Assembly: GCA_963695805.1 (NCBI GenBank)
Contig: CAVOHV010000001.1
Span: forward strand, 124,001-188,000
Source of the DNA: DASUPK01 sp963695805
GTDB lineage: Bacteria; Actinomycetota; Thermoleophilia; Solirubrobacterales; 70-9
Direction of reading: 5' to 3'
DNA: 64,000 nucleotides
Shown here: positions 50,334-57,781 of the stretch, piece by piece
How positions within the stretch are numbered: position 1 is the stretch's first letter
How the letters are laid out: every line of letters begins with the position of its first letter
The notes under the pieces: model-generated
The model's input: the letters and a program-made list of their open reading frames with translations, nothing else
Told to the model about the DNA's origin: nothing
Database searches by the model: none
Translations under genes and position numbers: made by a program

Positions 50334-50753
50334 ATGTCGGAGGAGAACGTCGAGATCGTGCGCCAAGTCAACGAAGCGTTTCAGCGTGGGTTGGAGCATG
50401 GCGATCCGGGGGCCATATTTGATCCCGGCCTGCTCGCCGACGATTGGGAGTGGGTGCTGGTAACCCCGTTTGAGGGGAAGTCGGTCTGGACGGGCCGCCA
50501 GGAGTTCGTCGAGTTCTTGCGTCTCTGGATGGGCGAGTTCGAGGACTATTCGGTTCGGTTCGAGGAACCGATCGACGCGGGCGATGACCGAGTAGTCTTC
50601 ATCTATCGCCAGCGTGCGACCGGCAAGGGAAGCGGCATCCCCGTTGAAATGCACGGGGGCATGATCAGCGAGCTGCGGGATGGTCGGGTGATTAGGACGA
50701 CGAACTACTTCGACCACGCCGAGGCCCTCGAAGCAGCCGGGCTGTCGGAGTAG
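50334..50753 (+). CDS. SnoaL-like protein
   Basis: 139 residues: MSEENVEIVRQVNEAFQRGL, GKSVWTGRQEFVEFLRLWMG, EPIDAGDDRVVFIYRQRATG, tail EALEAAGLSE. The start module is present without the hairpin. Last intact cassette of the series; repeat R3 copy B follows. Confidence 0.85.
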   Translation: MSEENVEIVRQVNEAFQRGLEHGDPGAIFDPGLLADDWEWVLVTPFEGKSVWTGRQEFVEFLRLWMGEFEDYSVRFEEPIDAGDDRVVFIYRQRATGKGSGIPVEMHGGMISELRDGRVIRTTNYFDHAEALEAAGLSE

Positions 50754-50858
50754 GCAAAGCATCAGACCTCAAAGGTCTTGATCTGGATCGGTCGGTTGCG
50801 CTTCTCGGCCTTGGCGGGCGAACTCATGCGAGACCCCGACTCTGGATCAAATCCCCTG

Positions 50859-51027
50859 CTGGTGAATCTGTTGCCGATGTCGCCACCTCGGGACCTCCGT
50901 CGCCCTGCTCCTGGCCCGTGTGGCGGAGGTTCGCGTGGAGTGGTCCTGCGAACCCGGGTTAGCAAATCCTAATGAGCGCGGTGGTCGGAAGCACGCACTC
51001 CAGGAGCGCTGCTTTGCATGGAAGCAG
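50859..51027 (+). repeat. Dispersed repeat R3, copy B
   Basis: Second copy of the 170-bp repeat (copy A 25348). Again begins after the end of a SnoaL series and ends in H1 (GCTGCTTT-GCATGG-AAGCAG at 51008-51027). Confidence 0.6.
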
Positions 51028-51053
51028 TTACTCGGTTGGCCGCGCCGGCCAGC

Positions 51054-51851
51054 TCAGACGGCCGTCGACGCGGGCGCGGCCGAGTCGTACATCTTCGCGT
51101 CGTGCGAGCAGAGGATCTCGACCTCGCCGCCGTGCTCGCGCTGCAGCTCGCGGAGGCGGTCCTGGTTGGCGTGCCGAGCCTCGCCGTCCTGCTGGTTGAA
51201 CGTCTGGAACAGGCGCATGCCGGGCGGGCAGCGGCGCGGGGTCTCGATCTCGCCGTTGAAGAAGAAAGCGTCGCCGGCGTGGAGCAGCCAGCGGTCCGAG
51301 GTGTTGATCGCAACGCCGCAGTGCCCCCGGGTGTGCCCGGGCAGCGGGATCAGGGCGATCTCGGCGTCGAGGCCGGGGATCACGCGGATGCTCTCGAAGC
51401 CGAACCAAGTGTCGCCGCCCGCCCCGTACTCGACCCAGTTCGGGTTGTGGCCCCACTGCTCGCTCAGGTAGCGCTGGCGCTCCGCCCAGCCGGACGGGGC
51501 CTTGGCGGCCGCAAGCTCGCTCGCGAACAGGTGAACCTCGGCGCCGGGGAAGTCCCCGATCCCGCCCGCGTGGTCCACGTCGAGATGGGTGGCGACGATG
51601 TGGCGGACGTCCTTCGGAACGTGTCCCAGCGCCTCGATCTGTCGAATGGCGGTCTCGTCCTCGATCAGCCGCGGGCGGACCATGTCACGGAAGGGGTGGC
51701 CGAGCCGCTTGGGGTTGGCGACGTCACCCAGGCCGTACCCGGTGTCCACCAGGACGAGCTCGCCGCCGGCCTCGATCAGCAGGCAGTGGGCGACGATCCT
51801 CGCCCTGAGACCTCCCTCCCCGACCAGCAGGGGCCCTGCGAACGGGCACAT
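51054..51851 (-). CDS. MBL-fold metallohydrolase
   Basis: 265 residues. Metallo-beta-lactamase fold: LIEAGGELVLVDTGYGLGDV, zinc motif HIVATHLDVDHAGGIGDFPG (H-x-D-x-D-H), IPLPGHTRGHCGVAINTSDR (third His) and WLLHAGDAFFFNGEIETPRR (bridging Asp). The layout is that of AHL-lactonase-like and glyoxalase-II-like enzymes acting on ester or lactone bonds. Cytosolic, two metal ions expected. The ATG lies at 51851; the next SnoaL tail fragment is upstream. Confidence 0.85.
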   Translation of the reverse strand: MCPFAGPLLVGEGGLRARIVAHCLLIEAGGELVLVDTGYGLGDVANPKRLGHPFRDMVRPRLIEDETAIRQIEALGHVPKDVRHIVATHLDVDHAGGIGDFPGAEVHLFASELAAAKAPSGWAERQRYLSEQWGHNPNWVEYGAGGDTWFGFESIRVIPGLDAEIALIPLPGHTRGHCGVAINTSDRWLLHAGDAFFFNGEIETPRRCPPGMRLFQTFNQQDGEARHANQDRLRELQREHGGEVEILCSHDAKMYDSAAPASTAV

Positions 51852-51929
51852 CGTTCCGCAGTTGATGTGGCGGACCTCGATGCACCCGAGGCTATTCGAC
51901 GGCCTACGTCGAAGGCCGCTTGAACCGGA

Positions 51930-52038
51930 ACTTGAACGTCGAGGGGGTCTGGTGGACGTTCCCGATCCCGCCCGGACTCGCCCAGTAGCACTCAGGGACC
52001 GCGCCGCAGCCCTCGAAGCCGCCGGGCTGCGGGAGTAG
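51930..52038 (+). pseudogene. SnoaL-like tail remnant
   Basis: Reads RPVALRDRAAALEAAGLRE, stop 52036-52038. Nothing of the N-terminal half is recognisable in the preceding 150 bp. Confidence 0.45.
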
Positions 52039-52180
52039 GCGTCACCCTGGGCTACTGACGCTCCCAGTCGTGGGCGCCCTCGGTCCTACCCCCGGCGCCG
52101 TACGCGCAAGATCCGCCCACCGGCCGACGACAGTCGACCTCCCGGCGCCGAACATGGAGGGCCCGATGAAAGGAGCCTCG

Positions 52181-52378
52181 ATGCTCGCGAGCCTAAAGTC
52201 ACGACTTGCCCTGTTCGTCGCGATTCTCGCCTTCGCCGCCTTTGGTGCCGTCCCGGCCGCGTCGGCACACCACCGGTGCCACCGTCACCACCACCATCAC
52301 TGCATCCCGCAGCACAACGGCGGGGACCACGATGCCGACAACAACGGTGGGCCCAGCGACGGCGACGGCGGCGTCTAG
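52181..52378 (+). CDS. Secreted His-rich peptide
   Basis: 65 residues from ATG 52181 (AAAGGAGCC upstream); two in-frame ATGs lie earlier. Signal peptide SRLALFVAILAFAAFGAVPA, cleavage near ASAHH. The mature part begins HHRCHRHHHHHCIPQHNGGD, a dense metal-ligand block, then an acidic DADNNGGPSDGDGGV end. Parallel to the peptide at 29529. Possible zinc, nickel or copper binding. Confidence 0.6.
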   Translation: MLASLKSRLALFVAILAFAAFGAVPAASAHHRCHRHHHHHCIPQHNGGDHDADNNGGPSDGDGGV

Positions 52379-52437
52379 CCCTCTGAGAACGCTTACGAAG
52401 ACACGATCGACACCTCGAAGATGCCGGGGGGTGAAAA

Positions 52438-52668
52438 ATGAAGACGCGGATGATGCGGAAGGTCGCGGTGCTGCTGACAGGTTCGGCCCTTGCCCTTTCC
52501 CTCCCCGTCGCAAGCTCTGTCGCCAATCAAGGCGGCGTGCCGAACGGCGGTGTCGGAAGCGGCAAGACGTGCAAGCAAAAGGGAAAGGGCACGAAGAAGT
52601 CCATCAGCCCGCTCCCGAGCCAAGCTCAGCATCGGGGCAGCAAGTGCGGCTTCCACAAGAACGACTGA
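52438..52668 (+). CDS. Small secreted basic protein
   Basis: 76 residues from ATG 52438. Signal peptide MMRKVAVLLTGSALALSLPV, cleavage near SVANQ. Mature part GSGKTCKQKGKGTKKSISPL and HRGSKCGFHKND, with two cysteines. Unknown; lysine/glycine-rich exported proteins recur in this window. Confidence 0.5.
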   Translation: MKTRMMRKVAVLLTGSALALSLPVASSVANQGGVPNGGVGSGKTCKQKGKGTKKSISPLPSQAQHRGSKCGFHKND

Positions 52669-52739
52669 CGGGTTAGCTATTCCGTCGGGAATCGGGGCGC
52701 TCCCAGGGGCGCCCCGGCTTCCATCCCGCGGAGGAGCGG

Positions 52740-52820
52740 CCCTTCGTAGGAGCCGCCAGAGCAGGCCGTGCCGGCTGGCCGGAGTACGGAGAGTCCCAAT
52801 CGAGGGCTTCTTCGCGTTAG
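52740..52820 (+). repeat. Dispersed repeat R2, copy C
   Basis: GCCGTGCCGGCTGGCCGGAG, TACGGAGAGTCCC, GAGGGCTTCTTCGCGTTAG; upstream of the exported protein at 52833. Confidence 0.55.
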
Positions 52821-52832
52821 GGTCGCCTCGTC

Positions 52833-53444
52833 GTGCGACGGGCCCTAATCCTGATCCTCGGACTGCTCCTCCTCGGGTTGCTCCTCGTCCGTGGCCTGGC
52901 GGGACCGCAGCCGCTCGCAGCCGGTGCGACGACGTGTGGAGAGGAGCGATGGCCGGTGAAGACGCTCTCGGACCCGCGGGAGAAGCTGGTCAACTACAAG
53001 CCACACGACTCCTCGATCGGCAGGCTCGGGAAGAAGCCCCATCCGCACGTCGGGCCAAACACCAAGCGGATCGAGGGAGTGGAGACGACCAACTACCGGG
53101 TGGCGGCGCGGTTGGTTGAGATGAAGCTCGAGGACGACCGTGACATCCACCTGGTGGTGTCGGTCCCGAGCGCACCCTCGAAGACGATGATCGTGGAGTT
53201 CCCCGATACCACTTGCAACGGCGCCTCGAGCTCACCGAAGAAAGCGAAGATGAGGCGCGCCCGCTCCGCACTCATCGCCGCCTGCGGTCAGCCCTCCTCC
53301 AGCCACTTCACCGATCTCAGTGGCAGGGCCACCGTCACCGGGGTCGGCTTCTTCGACATTCCGCACGGCCAGACGGGAATCGCACCGAATGCGATCGAGC
53401 TGCATCCGGTCTTGAAGTTCTCGGCAGCGAGCTGCTCCCGCTAG
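52833..53444 (+). CDS. Exported hypothetical protein
   Basis: 203 residues from GTG 52833. One N-terminal export helix, RALILILGLLLLGLLLVRGL. The mature domain has CGEERWPVKTLSDPREKLVN, GVETTNYRVAARLVEMKLED, DIHLVVSVPSAPSKTMIVEF, DTTCNGASSSPKKAKMRRAR and VTGVGFFDIPHGQTGIAPNA IELHPVL. A conserved beta-rich bacterial family, possibly nuclease- or OB-like, with Asp/Glu and His that could form an active site; function not established. Anchored outside the membrane. Confidence 0.7.
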   Translation: MRRALILILGLLLLGLLLVRGLAGPQPLAAGATTCGEERWPVKTLSDPREKLVNYKPHDSSIGRLGKKPHPHVGPNTKRIEGVETTNYRVAARLVEMKLEDDRDIHLVVSVPSAPSKTMIVEFPDTTCNGASSSPKKAKMRRARSALIAACGQPSSSHFTDLSGRATVTGVGFFDIPHGQTGIAPNAIELHPVLKFSAASCSR

Positions 53445-53543
53445 CCGCCTGTGGTGGCCCAGGGGGATTGCTTACTGGAAGTTAGCGCCGATCCCAAATG
53501 TCGTGTTTACGCAGCTTGCTACCCGGCGAGGCTGTGAGTTGCC

Positions 53544-53573
53544 CTACTCCGACAGCCCGGCGGCTTTGCGTTG
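53544..53573 (-). pseudogene. SnoaL-type end module remnant
   Basis: Minus strand RKAAGLSE and stop (53544-53546). It closes a 360-bp unit that begins with a start module at 53887-53907 but encodes no SnoaL domain. Confidence 0.5.
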
Positions 53574-53616
53574 CGTCTCGGTCGAAGTACTCCTCGCCGT
53601 ACTGCTGAAGTCCCGG

Positions 53617-53775
53617 CTACTTCTTCCTCAGGTCGCCGAGAGGCCCCGGTGACGGCATCTCTGTGCTCGGCGCATCTCGCCGGGCCTTCTGCGCCTCATA
53701 TCTACGGCCACCCCGAAGACGCTTCCGCTCACTTCGGCGGTCCCGCCGTCGGGCCAACCTCTCCCTCAGCTTCAT
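53617..53775 (-). CDS. Small Arg-rich protein
   Basis: 52 residues, minus strand, ATG 53775 with GAAGGGAGA 6 bp upstream: MKLRERLARRRDRRSERKRL, then RYEAQKARRDAPSTEMPSPG and DLRKK, stop. Strongly basic N-terminal helix, probably nucleic-acid or membrane-surface binding. Lies inside the SnoaL-module-bounded unit. Short, so uncertain. Confidence 0.4.
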   Translation of the reverse strand: MKLRERLARRRDRRSERKRLRGGRRYEAQKARRDAPSTEMPSPGPLGDLRKK

Positions 53776-53884
53776 GGCAGATCTCCCTTCATCGAGCCTG
53801 CCTCGGGGTGACCCTAGATCAGTACGTCGGTGGTGTCCAGACTCGCGGGCTGACCGGAGAGATAACCGGCACCTTCTCCTCCGA

Positions 53885-53907
53885 CATCGCCCACGCAGTA
53901 TCTCGCC
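53885..53907 (-). promoter_or_regulatory. SnoaL-type start module, minus strand
   Basis: GATACTGCGTGGGCGATG read on the minus strand (ATG 53885-53887), followed by TCGGAGGAG. The frame it opens (MSEEKVPVISPVSPRVWTPP) stops soon after and is not SnoaL-like. Confidence 0.55.
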
Positions 53908-53910
53908 TGA

Positions 53911-54084
53911 CTACTGTCTACGGGCGTAGACCCCCAGCGCGTACTGGACCGCGACCAGCACCAGTACAAGCGCGAAAAGCACCCAGGCACCACCGGTGAC
54001 CAACTGGACGATGATCAGGGCGAAGATCAGCGCCGACAAGATCAGCAGCCACGTTCGCCATGGCTGCGGATACCCCTTGTACAT
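53911..54084 (-). CDS. Small membrane protein
   Basis: 57 residues, minus strand from ATG 54084: MYKGYPQPWRTWLLILSALI, FALIIVQLVTGGAWVLFALV, LVLVAVQYALGVYARRQ. Two adjoining membrane helices with little else. It ends 4 bp before the start module at 53907, so a second gene was placed directly behind it. Confidence 0.45.
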   Translation of the reverse strand: MYKGYPQPWRTWLLILSALIFALIIVQLVTGGAWVLFALVLVLVAVQYALGVYARRQ

Positions 54085-54287
54085 CGGCCAAGGCTACTTG
54101 CGATGAGCGAAGTTGAACGCTTGGAGCCAATACGGACGAGCTTCTGGCGTCCACGCTGCGGTGGCCCGCACCACGTTGACCGCTGCCGGGCGTCGAGGTA
54201 GGCGGTGGAGATCACCGCTTCGCAGGTCGAGCCGTTCGACCTTCCAGTCGCGTTCCTCTCCGTCCTCCGCTTCCTCCTCCCCCTCCC

Positions 54288-55238
54288 CTACGAGCAGGGC
54301 AGGTCGCGGAGGTCGGTCGGCTGGTAGCTGGCGTCCTGGCTGACGATCTTCGCCTCCCAGGGATTGAGGCCCGGACAGTTGGCCGTCACCGGGCCGTAGA
54401 ACCAAGAGCCGTCCAACACCTTCAAGCCCGTCACCGACCCGGTGATGCTGGTGCCGCCGTCACCGAGCCGGAAGGGGAACCCCTGCCCTTCGACCAGCAG
54501 CCGGTCCACCGTCACGGGTCCCTTATTGCCGTTGTGCGGCTCGCCGTCATAGAAGAAGGGGGAGGTTCCGAAACAGCCGGTCGTCCTCATGTCGATGGTG
54601 ACGTTGTGGACCGTCAAGCCATCACCGAAGTAGCCCTGGATCCCGTCGCCATGCCAGTCACCGCAGGGTTCGGGCGGGATGATCTTCGCGAACGAGTCCT
54701 CGATTGTTACCGGGCCGCAGCCCGAGACTCGGAAGCCCTCCGAGCGTCCCTCGATCTTCACCCCGCGAGCCGTATAGCCACCGTCGCCAATCGCGCCCTC
54801 TTGAAAGTTGCCGCCTGCGTGATCCGGGGCAATCATCGACACGTCCTCTAGTAGCAACCGCGGAAAACACCCACTGTTGTTATTGGAAATCAGGCCGCCC
54901 TGAAACTCGACTCGGCGAACGGTGACGTTGTTCGCCTTGACGAGCAGGTCCGCGCCCTTCGTGAACCGCACGTCTTGAATCACCGCGCCGGGGGTCGTCA
55001 CCTCCATCGTTGTCGAGCGAGTCGTGGAGGGCATCCAGCCGGGGGGAACCCCCGTGTTGGAGGGATTCGACCACGGCGCCGTCGGGGGCGGCTTGTTCGC
55101 CACTGACGATGATGTGGAGCCACTGGAGTCGCCATCGGAATCACCCCCTGAGACTGCCAAGGTGATCGCAACGATCGCGGTGATCAGGAGTACGACCGCC
55201 GCACCGACCAGCACAACGCGGGGGATTTTGATCGTCAA
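54288..55238 (-). CDS. Secreted beta-helix protein
   Basis: 316 residues from TTG 55238. One N-terminal membrane/export helix (VVLVGAAVVLLITAIVAITL), a Ser/Gly linker, then a right-handed beta-helix: VIQDVRFTKGADLLVKANNV TVRRVEF, LLLEDVSMIAPD, FRVSGCGPVTIEDSFAKI, GLTVHNVTIDMRTTGCFG, ITGSVTGLKVLDGSWFYG. Pectate-lyase-like fold without an obvious Arg/Asp catalytic set; such proteins bind or cleave polysaccharide. Anchored outside the membrane. Confidence 0.75.
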   Translation of the reverse strand: MTIKIPRVVLVGAAVVLLITAIVAITLAVSGGDSDGDSSGSTSSSVANKPPPTAPWSNPSNTGVPPGWMPSTTRSTTMEVTTPGAVIQDVRFTKGADLLVKANNVTVRRVEFQGGLISNNNSGCFPRLLLEDVSMIAPDHAGGNFQEGAIGDGGYTARGVKIEGRSEGFRVSGCGPVTIEDSFAKIIPPEPCGDWHGDGIQGYFGDGLTVHNVTIDMRTTGCFGTSPFFYDGEPHNGNKGPVTVDRLLVEGQGFPFRLGDGGTSITGSVTGLKVLDGSWFYGPVTANCPGLNPWEAKIVSQDASYQPTDLRDLPCS

Positions 55239-55705
55239 CCCGCGTTGACCCTATCCGCCGGAGTGGGCGGTGAATAGAGGCACGAGCAAGCGATCCACGA
55301 TCCTCCACAGGGGGACCTGGGAGGCGGGCGACCCCCAAAAAAAGAGAAAAAACACCCCCGCCAACCGACCATAGGGTTTCGCGAATTGCAGGAAAGCCCA
55401 CCTGAATAGTGGGAAAGGCCCTAGGTGCCCGCGCGGGATCCTCTCAGACGCGCTCTGCGCCGTTCTCCCGGCCCACGATTTCCGCCCATCGGGGCAGGGG
55501 ATTCACACCTGAGCCGCATCCAGGGCCTTACGAGGCCGTACAGCGGCCCGTTTTGCCGACCCCGCCACCGGGGCCACCGCCGCTCGATCCGGCGACGAGG
55601 AGATTCCTGGATGACGAGGCCGACCTGGTGGATCTCAGCGAAGCCGGGAGGCGGTAGCCAACCCCGCCGAGGGCCTAGGACTTGATCTAGCGTGGTTTCG
55701 CGTCT
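55239..55705. other. Intergenic, no gene seen
   Basis: 467 bp without convincing coding bias. It includes an unusual A-rich run (CCCCCAAAAAAAGAGAAAAA at 55332-55351) in otherwise GC-rich DNA, likely upstream of the beta-helix gene. Confidence 0.5.
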
Positions 55706-55990
55706 CTACCCGTGGGCGACGACCTCACCTGCCGTGATCTCGGGCGGGTTCGGCATCAGCTCGGCGAGGTTCTCGGCATCCCATTCGCCCTCTCGCTTGT
55801 TCGACTCCTCGGCGCCGGACTGGTCCTCGTACACGCTCATCGAGATCATCACGCCGCCACCCGCGTCCGCGAAGTGGTAGGCAACGAACCCCGGGACGTC
55901 CTTGATCAGCGGCACCCAGCCCTCGGCGGTGCGACGCCCCGCCTCGGGGGGATCCGTAACGCCCTCGTACCGTCTCACCGATGCGTACAT
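55706..55990 (-). CDS. ABM-type small protein
   Basis: 94 residues, MYASVRRYEGVTDPPEAGRR. Dimeric alpha-beta barrel pattern: GWVPLIKDVPGFVAYHFADA, GGGVMISMSVYEDQSGAEES, NLAELMPNPPEITAGEVVAH. Same family type as 20577 with low identity. Cytosolic; the ligand is unknown. Ribosome site AGGGAAGGAGCC upstream. Confidence 0.65.
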   Translation of the reverse strand: MYASVRRYEGVTDPPEAGRRTAEGWVPLIKDVPGFVAYHFADAGGGVMISMSVYEDQSGAEESNKREGEWDAENLAELMPNPPEITAGEVVAHG

Positions 55991-56038
55991 TTGGCTCCTT
56001 CCCTGTACCAGGTCGAGTACCAGGAGGGCGATTGTCGC

Positions 56039-56140
56039 ATGGAGGGGCAGATGTACGATGCCGTGGCCAACCTGTTCACCGTCATCGTCCTCCTGGCCCT
56101 CGCGGGCCTGCTGATCGAGGCGGTCGGCAAGGCGATCTGA
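56039..56140 (+). CDS. Very small membrane peptide
   Basis: 33 residues from ATG 56039 with AGGAGGGCG upstream: MEGQMYDAVANLFTVIVLLA then LAGLLIEAVGKAI. One helix. Divergent from the ABM-type gene. Short; ribosome site and hydrophobic pattern favour a real peptide. Confidence 0.4.
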   Translation: MEGQMYDAVANLFTVIVLLALAGLLIEAVGKAI

Positions 56141-56143
56141 GCC

Positions 56144-56488
56144 TTACCCGCCGAACCCGGCGAGACAACCCTCTATGACCGGTGCTTGGAAATCGGGTGA
56201 AAATAGGGCTGCTGCGAACTTCTCCGCGATTTTGAATTCGTTGGCCGAGGGTGGCAGCTTGAACTGGCGGGCGATCTCCTCCTTCGGATACGCACGGCAG
56301 AGGGCCTTTGCGAGCAGATAGTTATCGGCGTTGACACCGGTCCATCCGCGTGACTTCTGCTGCGGTGGCGGGGCGGGGGCAGGAACCTCCACCGTCGAGC
56401 CGTTGGAGTCGCCCGAGTCGCCGCAGCCCGTAATAGCGAGCGCAGCGAACGTCAAGGACACTGGGATCAGCCACCGACGGCGCGCCAC
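56144..56488 (-). CDS. Small lipoprotein
   Basis: 114 residues from GTG 56488; a longer in-frame start exists at 56605. Signal peptide RRRWLIPVSLTFAALAITGC with lipobox LAITGC. A Pro/Gln linker is followed by WTGVNADNYLLAKALCRAYP and KEEIARQFKLPPSANEFKIA, and ends VIEGCLAGFGG with a possible disulphide. Anchored outside; function unknown. Similar short lipoproteins occur beside secreted proteins in this window. Confidence 0.65.
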   Translation of the reverse strand: MARRRWLIPVSLTFAALAITGCGDSGDSNGSTVEVPAPAPPPQQKSRGWTGVNADNYLLAKALCRAYPKEEIARQFKLPPSANEFKIAEKFAAALFSPDFQAPVIEGCLAGFGG

Positions 56489-56620
56489 CGACCTCGACCC
56501 TATCCCGGCTCGGGCTGCGGAGCGGGCAGTCTTGCGCTGGCACCCTCCTCTCGGATAGGTTGGACCAACACGGGGGGGCTGTGGTGGGGCGAGGGAGATA
56601 CTCATGAAGCGAAGGATTCG

Positions 56621-57043
56621 ATGAGGGCAGCAAAGGTGTTGGCAGTGTTGGCGATTGCTGCGCTGGCGATCGGCTCGTTCAGCGCGGTGGCGCTGGCGGG
56701 GAAGAAGAAGAAGACCGCCGTGGTCTTCTTCAACGGCAGCCCCAAGATCAAGGAGAATCGCAAGGTGACCGCGAAGGGATCGCTGAATACGGTCAGCGCC
56801 TGCGAGCCAAGCCGGTCGATGAGGCTTCAGGTCGTGGACGCAAACGGCGTGGTTCTCAAAACGCTGGCCGGCGATACGTCCGATGCGAGCGGGAACTGGA
56901 CACTGTCAAACACAGGGGGAGAGCACCCCCAGGTTCCCGACACCGGTACGAACTATCTGCGGGTGAAGGCGAAGAAGCGGACGGTCGGGAAGTTCGTCTG
57001 CCAGGCGGGAGTCTCGCCGAATGTAGCGATTCCGGCGGTATAG
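56621..57043 (+). CDS. Secreted beta-sandwich protein
   Basis: 140 residues from ATG 56621. Signal peptide MRAAKVLAVLAIAALAIGSF, cleavage near ALAGK. Mature part KKKKTAVVFFNGSPKIKENR, KVTAKGSLNTVSACEPSRSM, WTLSNTGGEHPQVPDTGTNY and KRTVGKFVCQAGVSP: an Ig-like Greek-key domain with one disulphide, as in many exported proteins of this group. Function unknown. Confidence 0.65.
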   Translation: MRAAKVLAVLAIAALAIGSFSAVALAGKKKKTAVVFFNGSPKIKENRKVTAKGSLNTVSACEPSRSMRLQVVDANGVVLKTLAGDTSDASGNWTLSNTGGEHPQVPDTGTNYLRVKAKKRTVGKFVCQAGVSPNVAIPAV

Positions 57044-57051
57044 CCGCGAGG

Positions 57052-57084
57052 GAGACCCTCGAAGCCGCCGGGCTGCGGGAGTAG
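57052..57084 (+). pseudogene. SnoaL-like tail remnant
   Basis: ETLEAAGLRE and stop, immediately before the minus-strand phage-like operon. Last trace of the family on the right. Confidence 0.5.
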
Positions 57085-57146
57085 GGCGTGAGAGACTGCG
57101 CCTCTCGAGCGTCTCGGCGATCGCGATCGCTTCATCTTCGTGGAGC

Positions 57147-57353
57147 TCAGTCATCGCGGCTGAGGAGCCGGTCTAGCTCGTCGTCCAACTCGTCCTTCTC
57201 ATCGCCCGGGTCGAGCCGGAGCTCTCGGGCTATCGCGACGGCGGCGGTAACCGAACCGGCCCGCGCCATCTCTGAGAGGAGGCGGAGCGTCTCCTCGTGG
57301 GTGAGAACCTCGCCTTCGCCCTCAATCTTTTTCAGGTGCTTGCCTCGGCCCAT
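57147..57353 (-). CDS. Small phage-like protein
   Basis: 68 residues: MGRGKHLKKIEGEGEVLTHE, ETLRLLSEMARAGSVTAAVA, IARELRLDPGDEKDELDDEL. Helical, acidic C-terminus. The size, position and EMARAGSVTAAVALAREL-like pattern resemble small phage packaging or terminase-small-subunit-like proteins, but the match is weak. Distal gene of the minus-strand operon, with a 77-bp gap. Confidence 0.45.
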   Translation of the reverse strand: MGRGKHLKKIEGEGEVLTHEETLRLLSEMARAGSVTAAVAIARELRLDPGDEKDELDDELDRLLSRDD

Positions 57354-57430
57354 CGGTCTCCTAACCGTTGAAATAGATTCGCCGCTGTTCTTCCCAAGGA
57401 GTCACCCGGGCCGTCTACTGGCCACGAGAC

Positions 57431-57781
57431 TCACTCGCGACCCTCCCTACGGTGTAGTTCCTCGTGGTGAGAAGCGCAGAGGCTCATCAGGTTCGAGAAC
57501 GCGAAGGGATCGCCCCCCTCGCTGAGCTTCTTGCGGTGATGAACGTGCTCGGCTAGACGGTCGCAGCCCTCGGGCCACTCGCAGATCGGATCATCAAACA
57601 GCTTCTTACGCCGGGTGTAGCGCCACTTCCGTGTGTTAAGGGCGCGTGCTGGGCCGGCTCGGCGACGGCGGTTGCGCTCACGCTCGATCGCCCGGTAGCA
57701 GCAACGACAACGGCCGCGGTATTCGGCGTAGTTCGGACACCGCGGATGCTCGGGGCTTCCAAGGCAGGGCCTCTTAGGCAT
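57431..57781 (-). CDS. HNH endonuclease
   Basis: 116 residues. N-terminal zinc-like knot CPNYAEYRGRCRCCYRAIER, then the HNH domain ICEWPEGCDRLAEHVHHRKK (His-His pair) and LMSLCASHHEELHRREGRE (Asn/His end). Phage-type HNH nucleases nick DNA, often near packaging or replication genes. Overlaps the next gene upstream by 8 bp. Intact. Confidence 0.85.
   Translation of the reverse strand: MPKRPCLGSPEHPRCPNYAEYRGRCRCCYRAIERERNRRRRAGPARALNTRKWRYTRRKKLFDDPICEWPEGCDRLAEHVHHRKKLSEGGDPFAFSNLMSLCASHHEELHRREGRE

Noticed and set aside
9051..51027. CRISPR array as an explanation of the repeats
   Set aside because: Hairpins are not regularly spaced with unique spacers, vary in loop and orientation, and no cas genes are present.
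9051..51027. Classical integron
   Set aside because: The only tyrosine recombinase (62364) is a phage-type integrase next to a tRNA, with no sign of the extra domain typical of integron integrases, and the hairpins lack R/L box pairs of attC sites as far as I can see.
55332..55351. A-rich run as a replication origin or terminator
   Set aside because: No hairpin or DnaA-box-like repeats adjoin it; too little to name a function.
57000..57150. Left attachment site of a short 6.5-kb element
   Set aside because: No copy of the tRNA 5' half is found near 57 kb; the nearest exact copy is at 10302.
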